A stretch of DNA of 64,000 bases, taken from assembly GCA_013407085.1 (NCBI GenBank), contig JACCGJ010016149.1:33628-97627 (forward strand), in the 5' to 3' direction. The notes beneath the pieces are model-generated. The model saw nothing but the letters and a program-made list of their open reading frames with translations. It had not been told where the DNA came from and searched no databases. Below, one piece after another: positions 11,556 through 22,513 of this stretch; position 1 is the first letter of the stretch, and each line of letters opens with the position of its first letter. This DNA comes from Atriophallophorus winterbourni (Eukaryota; Platyhelminthes; Trematoda; Plagiorchiida; Microphallidae). Made by a program: the position numbers and the translations under genes.

Positions 11556-11590
11556 ATGGATGTCGAGCATGGCTGAACAGCCACCGCTCT

Positions 11591-11604
11591 AGGTGGGGGA
11601 GTTA
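11591..11604 (+). promoter_or_regulatory. Polypurine tract of the gypsy element
   Basis: AGGTGGGGGAGTTA directly before the 3' LTR, the expected place for plus-strand priming. Confidence 0.65.
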
Positions 11605-12062
11605 TGTAGGAATTATTCCCAATTGATATAATTCCTTAATAATTCCAAAAGTAAGTTTATTTTCATAAACGTTTTCCATCATGATGCCGTGTGTCGTTTT
11701 GTTTAAATCAACTGAACACACACTTGCGCTTCCTACAGCGTGAACGTCTGATAACTTGCCTGGTTTCGAACCACTAATTAATTGTTTCAGATTACTGACC
11801 TAGAATATTTCTTCCCTTTTCGGTAATTCACTGCTTGTCCCATCTACGACGAGCAATTATCCCACTGAAGAAATAACTGGTCAAATTCATTGTTAGCAAT
11901 AATCCGAGTGGACAACACAAGGATTTCGTAAGTCTGTTGTTACATAGTGTATTCTCTTGCATAAATATATTTATATATATTTATACATAATTTCATACAC
12001 TTACATTAATTAGCAACACTTATAACGATTCTTATTACGTAACGCTCGGCTTATCCGCTACA
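11605..12062 (+). repeat. 3' LTR of the gypsy element
   Basis: 458 bp, TGTAGGAATT...CCGCTACA, followed by the target duplication ATAC. It differs from the 5' LTR by only a few bases by eye, for example a missing base near 12039. Confidence 0.9.
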
Positions 12063-12070
12063 ATACTCAC

Positions 12071-12116
12071 CTTTACATTTGAGGTACATTTGCAAATATA
12101 ATGCAGCATGGAAATT
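12071..12116 (-). pseudogene. Candidate host exon, left-arm copy (first of chain)
   Basis: Mirror of 43104-43149, 46 nt, ending AAAG|GTGAGT. The gypsy element inserted 4 bases into the following intron, so the donor is intact but the intron is now 6.35 kb. Confidence 0.45.
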
Positions 12117-12236
12117 CTATCCGTAATTTATCTCTACATAAAAGCTAAACATTCAGCAGCAAACCGCGGTGTATGTTCAGATTCGTTTGTCAGCAAAGGA
12201 AGAAAAGAACTAAACATTAGTAGTAGAAAAGCTTAC

Positions 12237-12532
12237 TTTGTGGTGTTTGAAAAGTTTTTGACCAATGGTTTGTGTAAAAAGTAAACATAATGCGCAAGAC
12301 ACGAAAAACATTCTTAGAGAACATCTGTATTTCGATAGTTGACGAGAATTGGGGAAAAATAAACGCTAAGAATTTGTGCAGATGATGGTAAAAATCGCAA
12401 CGGAGATCACAAGACAAAGGCGAAGTTAAACTGAGGTTTGACAAAAAGGAAACGAACTCGAGGACTGGAAGAATAGATTCACCGTTCACAGTATTGAGCA
12501 AAGTTTGTAATTCAGATATGATCGGGTTCTCA
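12237..12532 (-). CDS. Candidate 98-codon exon, intact only in left arm
   Basis: The minus-strand frame between TATAACAG| and |GTAAGC is open for 98 codons. The right-arm copy (42686-42983) has an extra base in a T-run near 42770 and loses this frame. The translation is leucine- and phenylalanine-rich (ELQTLLN, SILPVLEF) and I recognise no family. Its phase does not join directly to the exon at 12071-12116, so it may belong to another transcript or need an intermediate exon. Confidence 0.35.
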
Positions 12533-12556
12533 CTGTTATATATTACCACCTTACCT

Positions 12557-12782
12557 GATGAAGATATACTAATTTCAAGCCGACCGTATAAGAAAGAATG
12601 CGTTTATGAAAGTCCACTGAAAATAAAATTTAGCCAATGCTTACACAGCAGGCTGCTTGGATATGTATGCGTCCATTTTTCAATAGTCAGTCCGAAATAG
12701 GTATCCAATTCATCCTAATTTAATCACGAATGAAAACCTCACAACACTCAACATACATCGTTCAAGTCTATGATGTCACTAA
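12557..12782. repeat. 225-bp direct repeat, copy 1
   Basis: CTGATGAAGATATACT... to GATGTCACT; repeated at 14171-14399 with some differences. The right arm has it only once (42425-42660). The two copies enclose a gypsy remnant. Confidence 0.75.
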
Positions 12783-14168
12783 GGAATTATTATTATTATT
12801 ATATTTGCACAATCTGATACATATATGGTGCCGTTCAACATAAACAATGATATGTACAAAGCAAGAAGGGGGGTACAAAGCGTTGTCATCATCGTCATCG
12901 TTGAACGTAGGCATGATACTACCCGGTTGCCTACACCGAAGTAGGCTTCACTTTCTCGTGAACACCGGTGCCGAGGTAAGCGTTATGCCGCGTAGTTAGG
13001 AAAAACTCGACCTCCGTCCTTCAAGCATCACATTGCAGGCGGATAGTGATTCGAAAATCTCGACCTACAGTTAGAAATTTCTAAAACTCGATCACGGACT
13101 CAGACGTGAATTCCCCTTCGTCTTCCTGATAGCCGATGTACAGAAGCCTATCATCGGTATCGATTTCCTGACGAAATACAGTCTCGTAGTCGATCTCCAA
13201 CACCGACGGCTACACAACAATAGCACGTCACTAAACGTGTCCGGTAAACTATGTTCCATCACCTCAACTGGTCTTTGAATTTTCGTCCCTAACAATGCCA
13301 ATTACAGCTGTCTTGCGCGACTTCCCGACCCTAACACGCCCAGCACCATACACTGAGCGACCTACCCACGATGTTCATCATCACATCGTCACTAAAGGGC
13401 CCGAAATGTTGCTAAAGCTCGCAGGCTACCGCCTAAAAAGCTGAAAGCAGGAAAACGCGAATTTAGCTTCACACTGAGTCAGACTGGCAAAAGGGAACTT
13501 GACAATCGCACTACCGGCGAAGCTGAACCAGCATCCTACCGCTCAAGACCAAAGTAACACTTTCGGTTACGCAACGGTATTAAAGACAAGTTTAGCATCG
13601 ATCGCTTCAAACCCGCTTACGTTGAACGAATGTCATCACAAGAAGCTACCACTTCGACCCCACCCACACAACCTGTGACGAACTTTAACGATCTCCCAAA
13701 TCGGCACTTAACCGTTGTATGTAACCGCAAGACTGGTTGAATACATGCCCTAAACGGTGTATCGAGCGCCCATCAGTCGACTCACGCTCTAGGGAGGGAG
13801 TTCTGTAGCATTTTGTAATTTCACTTTCTTTTCAATTGTACTTCCATTTCCATCAATGTTGTTTTAATCAACCATTTTTCCAGAATATACTTTTACCGCG
13901 CGCGTTCCTCTTCTGCTTCATTTTCGTGGTGCTGCGTTATTGCGTGTTTGCGAATCACGACGGTTAACAGCATAATTGATTTGTCGCACATTTTTCGACT
14001 TCGTCAATTATAATTGCTGATCAACGCGACACACCGGAGTTTGGAGCTGGAATATTTTTGTGTGTGGATATTTGCATTGGACATTAAATCTTCACTTATC
14101 GTGAGTTCGTTCCTTGTCTATTTTTACTATACCATTTTCCTGTTATATTTTTGCATTTATCCACTACA
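12783..14168 (+). mobile_element. Second CsRn1-like gypsy, deletion derivative
   Basis: Begins with a TTA microsatellite and a ~90-bp repeat also found at 48005-48080. A protease piece follows at about 12930-13430; it reads VNTGAEVSVMP, so the catalytic aspartate is asparagine. Sequence then jumps to the Pol carboxy-terminal tail (DRFKPAYVE near 13600), and ends in a 3' LTR at 13804-14168 (TGTAGC...CACTACA). RT and integrase core are gone. It is absent from the right arm. It is a different subfamily from 5751-12062, since the LTR bodies do not match. Confidence 0.75.
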
Positions 14169-14170
14169 AC

Positions 14171-14399
14171 CTGATAAAGATATACTGCTTTCAAGCTGAA
14201 TGCATAAGGAAGAATGCGTTTACGAAAGTTTACTGAAAATAAAATTTAGCCAATGCTTACACAGCAGGCTGATTGGATATGTATGCGTCCATTATTCAAT
14301 AGTCAGTCCGAAATAGGTATCCAATTCATCCTAATTTTAATCAATAATGAATACCTCACAACACCTAACATACATCGTTTAAGTCAATGATGTCACTAC
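14171..14399. repeat. 225-bp direct repeat, copy 2
   Basis: Starts immediately after the LTR end of the gypsy remnant and resembles 12557-12782. See that entry. Confidence 0.7.
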
Positions 14400-14494
14400 G
14401 GAAGGAAACAATCACTCGTTTTTTTAATTTCCTCTTTATAGCTGATAAACTAGGACCGAGTTAACGCAAACCGTGGACAAACCTTGAACGTGTT

Positions 14495-14880
14495 CTTAAT
14501 GACTTTAGACAAGAGATAGCTTTTAGTGAAGTTAACTGGTAGATCCCATGTAGAAGATCACCTGATGACCTTTTCTATATCCTCAAGAAGATCCTGTTCA
14601 TCAAGTGATCCGATAAACTTGACATCATCCGCAACAAATATAGCAGGACACTTAAGTGACGCTGCCAAATCATCGACGAAAATGAGGAAAAGTAGCGGTC
14701 CGAGTACGGAACACTATGGGACTCCACCAACAACTTTTACTTTCGCCGAATACATACTGCCTATCCTGACACAAAAGAATATATTGCTTTAGAAGCCTAT
14801 TATCCATTTCTTCAAAGACCATCCAAACCCATATAACCAAGTTTGGTTGCAAGCAATCTGTGGTTTACCGAATCAAAGAT
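14495..14880 (-). pseudogene. CR1-like RT palm fragment (left arm)
   Basis: On the minus strand the pieces FDSVNHRLLATKLG and, after frameshifts, GPLLFLIFVDDLA and FVADDVKF can be read, i.e. RT blocks 3-5 including the catalytic aspartate pair. A SINE-like copy abuts it at 14879. Mirror copy: 41955-42345. Confidence 0.65.
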
Positions 14881-15086
14881 CCAGACAATGTGCCGCACAG
14901 TCAGAGACTGCACGTGGGCTAAGATACTGTCAGGTTGCCCAGGCCTAGACAGATATGAGAAAGAAAAAAGAACAGGAAATGGTAGTGAGACTCCAGCCTG
15001 TTTCAGCATGCAACTCACTACCTCTGGCCAATCAATTTAGCGCGGTGTTAGCCGCACAGCACAGAGTACTGCACGATTGCACATTC
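14879..15086 (+). mobile_element. SINE-like repeat, left arm copy 4
   Basis: Starts at CCAGACAATGTGCCGCACAG and ends at GATTGCACATTCGTAC. The first ~30 bases of the family are missing. Mirror copy: 41750-41958. Confidence 0.7.
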
Positions 15087-15099
15087 GTACTTCCTTACT

Positions 15100-16250
15100 T
15101 TACTTTTGTGCGGCTGGCTCCACGGGTGGATTAGCCGGCTTCATTGTTGTCTCTGATCGCACCAGCCCACGCACGTCGATCGGAGGCGAGATCGTTGCAG
15201 ATCGTGATCCAGTATCGTTCCCACCTGCGAACTCCGTAGACGGTACGCAGACCCAGGGTTTCTACATCCTCTTTCACAGTTGACAGCCAGGTTTTCACTT
15301 GACCACCTTGCCGCCGTCGCCAGGTGCGAACGGGTTTGGGGTCGAAGACGAGTTTTGGAGGTGCTGTGTCTGCCTTTCGGAGGACGTGGCCAAACTATTG
15401 CAGCCTTCGCCGTTGTATGTGAGCGGAAAGTGGAGATAGTCCGCTGCAACGCTCTCGTACGGCTGCGTTAGATACTCGGTCAGTATATCGGATGCCCAAG
15501 ATTACCCTGAGGCACCAATGGTCGAACACTTCTAATGTGCGTACAGCCTGTGACCTTAAAGGCCATGTCTCGCATCCGTAAAGCAGTACAGGGCGGATCG
15601 CTGCTTGATAAACGCGGGTCTTAGTTTTTAGGCTGATCCCGGGCTTGCGCCAAAGGGTGCCCTTCAACTGCATAAACGCATTACGAGCACGATCGACCCT
15701 TAACTTCACTTCATCTTTCGCCTGACCATTGGGCAATATACTTGAGTGGCAGTGGGGATAAGCTCTCACTGTTTTTAAAATGCTCCCATATGGCATGCGT
15801 CTCAAATAGCCTCTGACCAACAAATCCAGCTTCTGGCCTGCACGAGTGACACTCCGAGCCCGGTGGAACTGCTTCTACCAACAGGAGTAGGGGCGAAGGT
15901 GAGTGACTGGCGCCTGAAAATCAGTTTGCTTCGGGCAGATGTAGCTCGTTAGCCTGGGAGGGCATTTCATATAAGGGAAGGAAAACCCTGATTTTAAACC
16001 TCCGCTGCCTTGTGGGATACCCGATCGCGGGAAAGGCTTCGGGAGAAAACCTTGAGGAAATACCGGGAACAGAGTTTGGTAGACCACCACTTTCAGGCAA
16101 CTCCCTGCTGCCTTGCAGGTCGCACATGGTTGTGCAAAAGCTAGAGAAGCTGACTCGAACAAACGCCGAGTGGTGCTGGAGACGCCGCTTTGTACCCGAA
16201 TTCCCAAGAATCTTGTTTAAAGCCGACTCATCCTCCATGAGGAGTTGGCT
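15100..16250 (-). pseudogene. Chimeric RTE unit (left arm, broken)
   Basis: Minus-strand mirror of 40585-41745. The carboxy-terminal RTE frame is split by a frameshift near 15400-15450 (15395-15823, then 15141-15449). The 5' part (15841-16250) has no recognisable domain but recurs with the same junction at 50090-50570, so the fusion itself was copied. 3' end: TTAGCCGGC and a TAAG-type tail. Confidence 0.7.
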
Positions 16251-16390
16251 TGAACCATAACCTTTCAACAGTCCAAGAACGCACCCATTATCCCCGTCCA
16301 TAACAATCACTTTTAATTTCGACCCATTATGTGGTTATTTTTAAGCTTGCATTTTTTTTACCACAATAAACTATTGACTATTAATAGAAG
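16250..16390 (+). repeat. LINE 3' end with ATTGACT tail
   Basis: Reads GGTTATTTTTAAGCTTGC ... CAATAAACTATTGACTATT, matching the 3' end of CR1 family A (mirror 38340-38420) in general form. Probably a very short truncated CR1. Confidence 0.5.
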
Positions 16391-16640
16391 TCTTTAGGAT
16401 TCTAAAGGGTCTCACTGGTGACAATATTACTGAAACTTGCCCGGAAAACACATGCAAGGGGCAATTCAATGAAGCTTATTAATTGTAAACCCATTCTGCT
16501 TGTGCGTGGTCCTTTTTTTAACAACCGTGTGTTCAACCACTGGAATAAGCTCGTAGATAGTTTATTAAACCTCCCTAGCGTGTCAAGCTTTAAAAGAGAA
16601 ACAGACGCTAAATGGTCTACCCTATATTAAAACATTTTCT
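16391..16640 (+). pseudogene. CR1 ORF2 carboxy-terminal fragment (left arm)
   Basis: The frame 16418-16630 ends in the CR1 carboxy-terminal pattern: NNRVFNHWNKLVDSLLNLPS, then SSFKRETD. It follows directly behind the LINE 3' end above. Mirror copy: 40195-40445. Confidence 0.65.
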
Positions 16641-16685
16641 AATAAAACTTTAAAAAAAACATTTATTTGTATTGTATCATTTTCT

Positions 16686-16757
16686 CTCACATATGTGTCT
16701 AGGCATAGGCCACCTGACGGCATATTACCTCACGTGCAGTATATGACTCTGCAGTAA
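16686..16757 (-). mobile_element. SINE-like repeat, degenerate fragment
   Basis: TGTCTAGGCATAGGCCACCT and CACGTGCAGTATATGACTCTGC match the middle of the family with many substitutions. Mirror copy: 40076-40148. Confidence 0.5.
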
Positions 16758-16859
16758 ATACCTACATCATACATTGTTCCCGCATTTTATTGCATTGTTT
16801 CCTGAATCGAAGACCTTTCACTGTGCTGAGGAATAGAACACCTACATTTCTTTCAGATA

Positions 16860-17945
16860 TCTGGAAACAAGAATTTGCAAACCTTACGAACTGAAGTGAT
16901 ACTTGAAAAGGCCTTGAAGCAGAAACCGTCTACGTCGAACGCTTCTTTGGCCAAAGCTGCCACGAAAAATACTTCGCTTAATGTTATCTGCACCGATTCG
17001 TCACCAACTGAAACACCCCCGTTGGTCAAAAAATCATACAGAGAAATGCTTTTGCGGTCGACCTCCGCTACACAATCTGAGCCCGCCACACTAAACCTAA
17101 ATCAAAAAGCCTCACATTCTATGAAGAAAGACCGGACACGCGACAAGCATTCTCATTCGTTAAGCGTAATGTACGAATGTTGAAAAGTCCGGCGAGAGCT
17201 TGTTAGATAGAAAACACAAACAGGACCTCGATATATGGTCTAAAATTTGTCAACAATTGCAAATTGAACATGTTACTCCTGACAAATTGATTCGTCTAAC
17301 TCGCCATTCCACCTCACCTCATAGTGATCAACCTCGGTTACTAAGAGTTACACTGAAGTGCGATGCTGATATCGATAGCATACTGCCAAATTCGTATCGA
17401 CTAAAGACGGATCCGAATTCAAATTGCCGGATATATCCTGATGTGCCATGGTGGGAACGGAATGGTGCCTCAAACACTGAGGAAAAATAGTATCGCGGAG
17501 TATGGTTCTACTTAGGGTACCAGAAAATACCACTGAAGCATCGGGACAGGAAACAACAGATCATGACTTCAAGCAGTGGCGTTACATTGCGTCTTTGCTT
17601 AATATTTCTAATGTTGTGATCACTGACACTTGCCGGGTTACCTTTTTAACTAGCGACATAACTGAATTTGTCAAGTTTGAATGGAAAATAGCAAAACGTG
17701 GTTTACCGAAAGACATTAGACATTGTCCACCGAGACCAAGTACCATGAGTGCGACACATTCGCGGCTGGGGTGGTAGACGGCAGTGTTCCAACCGAAACG
17801 GAAGGAATCAATACATCATACAACTTAGTGGTTCTATGGAATGCGCCACCGCAAAATGTTGTGAATGCAACGACAATTAATGTTTTCAAATCGAAATTGG
17901 ATGCATACGTCAAACAAAACCCTGAATTTGGCCCGGTGTATTGAA
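16860..17945 (+). pseudogene. Internally deleted CR1: ORF1 fused to ORF2 end (left arm)
   Basis: 16875-17183 and 17200-17490 encode CR1 ORF1 pieces (DLDIWSKICQQLQ, HSDQPRLLRVTLK, RIYPDVPWWERNGA), and 17502-17720 the end of ORF1. Then the sequence passes without a break into an ORF2 carboxy terminus (VVLWNAPPQNVVNATTINVF) and its stop at 17944. Endonuclease and RT are absent. The right arm has the same structure (38885-39980), so the deletion is older than the palindrome. Confidence 0.75.
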
Positions 17946-18394
17946 GCAACACGAACCCAGAAAAACATTAAAAATGTGATTTTGATTAAATGTTTTTCGC
18001 AATAGTTGTCATCCAATGGTACGTGTAAAGCATTAGCTTTTTATCACATAAATCTTGATTCTTGTATATTCAAATTAGAATTGCCGGGTTGACAACCGCA
18101 TACTGTCGAACGAAATCTGTACGTGATTGACTTTTATCCGCCTTCAGCCCTGTGGAACTTGAACTTGTGAACATCATGTCTCTTCCCCGGTTATAGAAAG
18201 ACAGCAAACCGAAAACGGTGATGATCAACCTGTACACAAGCGCCTACAAAATTCAAAACACTTTTCTGATGCGAACTCTTCTGGTACAAAAATGGTTACG
18301 AAGTCCAAGATCCCTACTCATCGGGAGGTTCCGCTCAAACAATCGGTTTTAACTCCTAATGTTGCCGCCACAAAGATCGCAAAATTTCTCTCTG
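17946..18394. repeat. CR1 3' region plus ORF1-like scrap
   Basis: After the stop at 17944 comes AT-rich 3' sequence. At about 18182-18390 plus, a short open frame (KMVTKSKIPTHREVPLKQ) may be another CR1 ORF1 remnant. Low information. Confidence 0.3.
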
Positions 18395-19400
18395 TATTCT
18401 ATCAGTATCAGTATCAATAGTCAATAGTCAATAGTCAATAGTCAATAGTATATTTTGGTACAAAAAGCTATGAGCTTAAAATAGAACCACAGGATAGTCA
18501 GCACAGGGGGTCGGGTGGAGTCCATGAAATTGGGTTTTGGTTACCAAAGTTCCGTAAATGGTGGGGTCAGAGGAAACACAGGGTAGTCAATACAGGGGAG
18601 GATGGATTGGCGTCAATTCGTATGTAGGTCTGGAAAAGAGAAAATGGGTGCAGCATCGGGAACAAAAAGAAATGTGCGAAGTTAAATTCAAATTTTCTGA
18701 GAATGATATAGGTAAGAGTCAAGGCGTTCTTCAAAAATAGCAAGGGAAGGAGAGGTTACAATAAAAGACGGTAGATCATTCCAGGAAGAAGGAGTGCGAA
18801 CTGTGAAAAAGAACTTTCGGCAGTTTAACCGACTTGGTAGGTGGGCAAGCTTTAAGACATGTCCCCGGATTCCGGAACTAGGGGCCATCGAAAGCAGTCT
18901 GAGGCACGAGTGTTTGGCATTCTTGGAAATCAGGAAAACCGAAATCAGATCCCCTCGTATGCAGCGGTAACTCATGGGGAACAAATTAAGTGCCTTCAGG
19001 CGATCTTCATAGTTCATCGAACTAAGCCCTTTGACGATTTTGGTGAATCTCCGTTGTGCTTGTTCCAGGACGTGAATATCGCGCTTTAACCACGGGGACC
19101 ATACGGACACGGCGTATTCTAGGTGAGGTCTGACGTACGCGTGAAGAAGTGAGGGGGAAAGGCTGCGGTCGAAAGAACCAAAGACTCGTTTTAGAAGGCC
19201 TACGTTTCGATTCGCGACTAAGGAAGCGTATGAACAGTGAGCAGAGCACCCGAGGTCACTTTGAACCAGTATATCGAGGTTTTTCTCTTGCATACTTACC
19301 GAAATTTCGGTGCCCCCTAGTTGATACCTAGGTTCACCGGGGTGGCGAATGCGGAGAAATCGGCATTTTCGTGGATTGAAAGGTAGCTGGTTCATAATTA
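18395..19400 (-). pseudogene. CR1 family A, 3' part of ORF2 and tail (left arm)
   Basis: The frame 18688-19437 is the RT thumb and carboxy-terminal part of a CR1 ORF2. Visible motifs are LPFNPRKCRFLRI, YVRPHLEYAVSVWSPW and TVRTPSSWNDLPSF. The 3' end at 18395-18450 is a run of TACTGA and ATTGACT units. The 5' neighbour of this piece is at 20438; the two were separated by the family B insertion. Mirror: 37438-38440. Confidence 0.85.
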
Positions 19401-20437
19401 AATAAATAAATATTTTATTCTTGGAACTCCAAGGCATGCTAAGCTTGATCGATAATTATCAAAGTTGTTTGTATACATAAAGCATAAAAATGGACAATAA
19501 TTATTCACATTTTCAAGGTCATAGTGCTGATAATTTTTTGTTCGTTAAAATGGTCCAGGTAAATGATAATCAATCAGTTTTACAGAAAATTCAATATATG
19601 AGCAGTTGTTGTATGAAGAGAAAATTGGGTGAGGGGAGAAATGATACGAAGAATATTGAAGAACGATGGACCGGAATATCGAAGATGCGAGGAATCTCGA
19701 AGAGAGAGAATCTTCAAAAATGTTTAGTTGGAACACATTATTATTGTCGAATATATGTTCTAAATGAAGAGTGTCTTTTCGTGGGTATTCGTAGAAGATT
19801 TGGCGTCCCAGTGTTGACTCGTTTGTGGATCGGAATTCTTCATATGGATGTGAAAAGGTAATCTGGAAAATAGATACTAAGGGACGGAGTAACTGTTCAC
19901 TATGAAAGTTGAAAAACTGATATCACTGTTAATATCCAGCAATGTCATGAGTGTATAGTTCATCTAATGAGACATCTAGGTTGAGAAGTTTCATTAATTT
20001 TTCAACTGTGAGAAATGAATTCAGATGTGATTTAAAATCACATAGTGAGGTACAAAGTCTTATGTTTTTCGGAAGAATATTCCAGAGTTTAGCGTATTTA
20101 TTTAGGTAGAAGTTACTTCTTACTTTCGTACAGGATCTAGGTAATTCCACTAGATTATCTTGATTTCTTAAGTTATATCTAGAACCTTGTCGGAAGCGAA
20201 TAGACGAATTTATATCTATATTATCAGAAGATATTATTCTAAAGAACAGTATTAGGTTGTGTCTAATTCTACGGAACCATAGTGGTTCTAGCTTGAGCTG
20301 CGTACATCTTTCTCTATATGATTGATTCGAGCTATATCCGGTGATTGATTTGGTAAAAGTACGTTGTACTTTTTCCAAAAGGATGGTATCGGTTTTATTT
20401 ATACTGCTATATATTATATTACAGTAATCAACTATTA
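19400..20437 (-). mobile_element. CR1 family B 3' fragment nested in family A (left arm)
   Basis: Contains an ORF2 carboxy terminus (19929-20378: KVQRTFTKSITGYSSNQSY, YAKLWNILPKNIR) and a ~500-bp 3' untranslated region ending CCTTGGAGTTCCAAGAATAAAATATTTATTTATTT. GGAGTTCC/GGAACTCC symmetry and an AT-rich tail mark the 3' end. It splits the family A RT after MDLNSLN. Present in both arms. Confidence 0.75.
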
Positions 20438-22480
20438 AGTGAGTTTAGGTCCATCTGCAATTCGTCACAGTCATTTGGGGAAGAGAGGATTCGCCAGAGT
20501 TTGAGGTCATCTGCGAACATTAAAAACGGTGAGTTCACACATGCACCAATATCGTTGATGAACATCAAGAACAAGCGCGGGCCGAGTACAGAACCTTGGG
20601 GTAAACCACATTTTATTGAAAAACAATCAGAAAGTGATTTTCTGACGCGAACGTGGAGTGTTCTGGCGCGGAGAAATTCGGCTATCCAAGACAAAAGTGG
20701 GTTAACGATTCCAAGAAGAGCAAGCTTTTGTAGTAAAATAGCGTGGTTTACGCTATCAAAAGCTTTGGAGAAATCTACGTAAATTACATCAACACCGTAG
20801 CCTGCGTCGACAGCTTTGGTCCAGCTGTCCCGGGCCAAAAGCAGGTTTGTCGTACAGGAGTGTCCGCGACGAAACCCATGTTGTTCGACAGCGACCGCGT
20901 TTTCGTTCTCCATAAAAGTCATCAACTCGTCGGACACGGTCGATTCCATGACTTTAGAAAGCACGGGGAGCAAGGTGACTGGACGGTAATTCGCGGGGTC
21001 GCTGCGGTTTCCTCCTTTATAGATTGGGGTAATAATACCCTGTTTCCAAAATTCGGGAACACGCGAGGTATCAAACAAGCGTTGAATTAGACAGCAAGTG
21101 GCTCACAAATATGTGCGGCGACCGCACGTAATGCTTTCGGCGTTATCCGGTCTATTCCCGAAGATGCGTTGTCCCGGAGCTGCATAATCGTTTTGCGTAT
21201 GCTCTCAGCGGAGAATATGACGGTGGAGAGTCTAGGTGGTGTTGTGATGATATTTAATGAGGATGGTGAACAATTCTGGAAAACCGGCATGTAGTGATCC
21301 TTTAATGTGTTCGCGGCTTCTAAAGAAGTCGACGTAGAACCACCTTCAATTTTCGGAGGCGGGATACCATTTTTCACCTTTCGTTTATCGTTTATAAGAC
21401 GGTAAAGCAGTTTTCTGTTGTCAAGAAATCGTGCCGTCAACTTGTCCTGGTAGTCCAGCCTGTCTTGACGCACTAGAGACGTGCAGTGGTTGCGTAATTG
21501 ACGATAAATTTCCCAATTTTGCACACACTCTTCCGATCGGAACGCACGTCATGCAGTGTTTCTGCACTTAATCCACTTGCGAGTTCTACTACGAATGAAC
21601 GTCTGCAGGATACGTCTTTTGTATTCGGCCGAAGTCGATGATTAATGCAATAGAAGATGCCACTGAGAGACAAATCTGGACCAGGCAAGCTCAGGATCGT
21701 CATTTAGCAGAAAGTCAAAATTGTTGGCCGCAATGATTTCTTGAAAAGCCTTGTAGTCTGTGACGGTTCGGACAAGAGTTACCTCTTCGTCGAGGAATTC
21801 AGCGTGGGAAACGAAAAAGAATATCAGGACGACGTGGTCACTTTTCCCTGGGGGTGGTTCATAATGTATTTCTTCTATCATCAGCTCTTCGTTAGTCAGC
21901 ACCAGATCGAGCAAAGATGGACAGTCGCTACTTCGGAAACGTGTAGCAACCTTCACGTGATTGTACAAAGGATGGCTGCTGATAAGATCATCCAAATCCG
22001 CGGCGAACGTATTTGGGATAGGTTCGCTGAAAAGCTCGGGAGAGTTGAAATCCCCCATCAGTAAGGCATGACTGTGAGGTAGTGATAGGGCGAATCGAAC
22101 GGAAGCCATAAGGACACTATCCATCGAATGTTGAGTATTCGGAGGACGATAGATTACCGCAACGAGAACACAGTCCTTATTTTTAAGTTGCACGCGACAC
22201 CAGAATGAATCCACCACGTTAAGTTGATGATGCGATATAATCTCACAGGAAAGACGCGAGTTATAGTATAAAAGGACGCCGCCCCCTTTAGTTGGACGAT
22301 CGTTCCTGAGAATGGACATATCAGTGAGAGAAACCTCGGCGTCAGTGATCGAAGAGGTTAGCCACGTTTCGGATACAGCTATTATGTCAAAATGACGAGC
22401 AGCATGCCTCAAACGTAGTTCTGCAAGTTTGCTGAGTAAACCCTGCGCGTTCGTGTAGAAACAGTTTTAGCCCTCACGCG
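20438..22480 (-). pseudogene. CR1 family A ORF2: endonuclease and RT (left arm)
   Basis: Endonuclease: IIAVSETWLTSSITDAEV, LVAVIYRPPNT, LLMGDFNSP and KSDHVVLIF (22412-21642). Linker 21524-21087. RT: 21078-20428 with GGNRSDPANYRPVTLLPVLS, IYVDFSKAFDSVNHAILL, GLPQGSVLGP and FADDLKLW, so the active-site aspartates are present. Three breaks separate the frames (near 21640, 21080 and at the family B insertion). A live copy would cut target DNA and copy its own RNA there. In this arm the codon at about 22107 is CGA (Arg), whereas the right arm has TGA. Confidence 0.9.
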
Positions 22481-22513
22481 TAAGGTTAGGAGCAGCATCA
22501 TTTATACGAATAT

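Larger units (their letters stand above)
5751..12062 (+). mobile_element. CsRn1-like Ty3/gypsy LTR retrotransposon
   Basis: A whole element of 6.3 kb with gag, protease, RT, RNase H and integrase in gypsy order, between LTRs that both amount to 458 bp once a nested insertion is removed. It is flanked by ATAC and sits in an intron of a candidate gene. Gag ends in a C-X2-H-X9-C-X3-C motif instead of the usual CCHC knuckle, the hallmark of the CsRn1 clade of flatworms and other animals. Several single-base frameshifts, a 407-bp retroposon in pol and a LINE piece in the 5' LTR show it is inactive. It is missing from the mirror position on the right. Confidence 0.92.

Noticed and set aside
5751..12062. 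Endogenous retrovirus with an envelope gene
   Set aside because: After integrase only a short proline-rich tail and the polypurine tract follow; there is no room for or sign of an env frame. It is an LTR retrotransposon.
18558..18740. Plus-strand frame in the 3' untranslated region of CR1 family A
   Set aside because: Antisense to the LINE 3' end and not conserved with the right arm as an equal frame.
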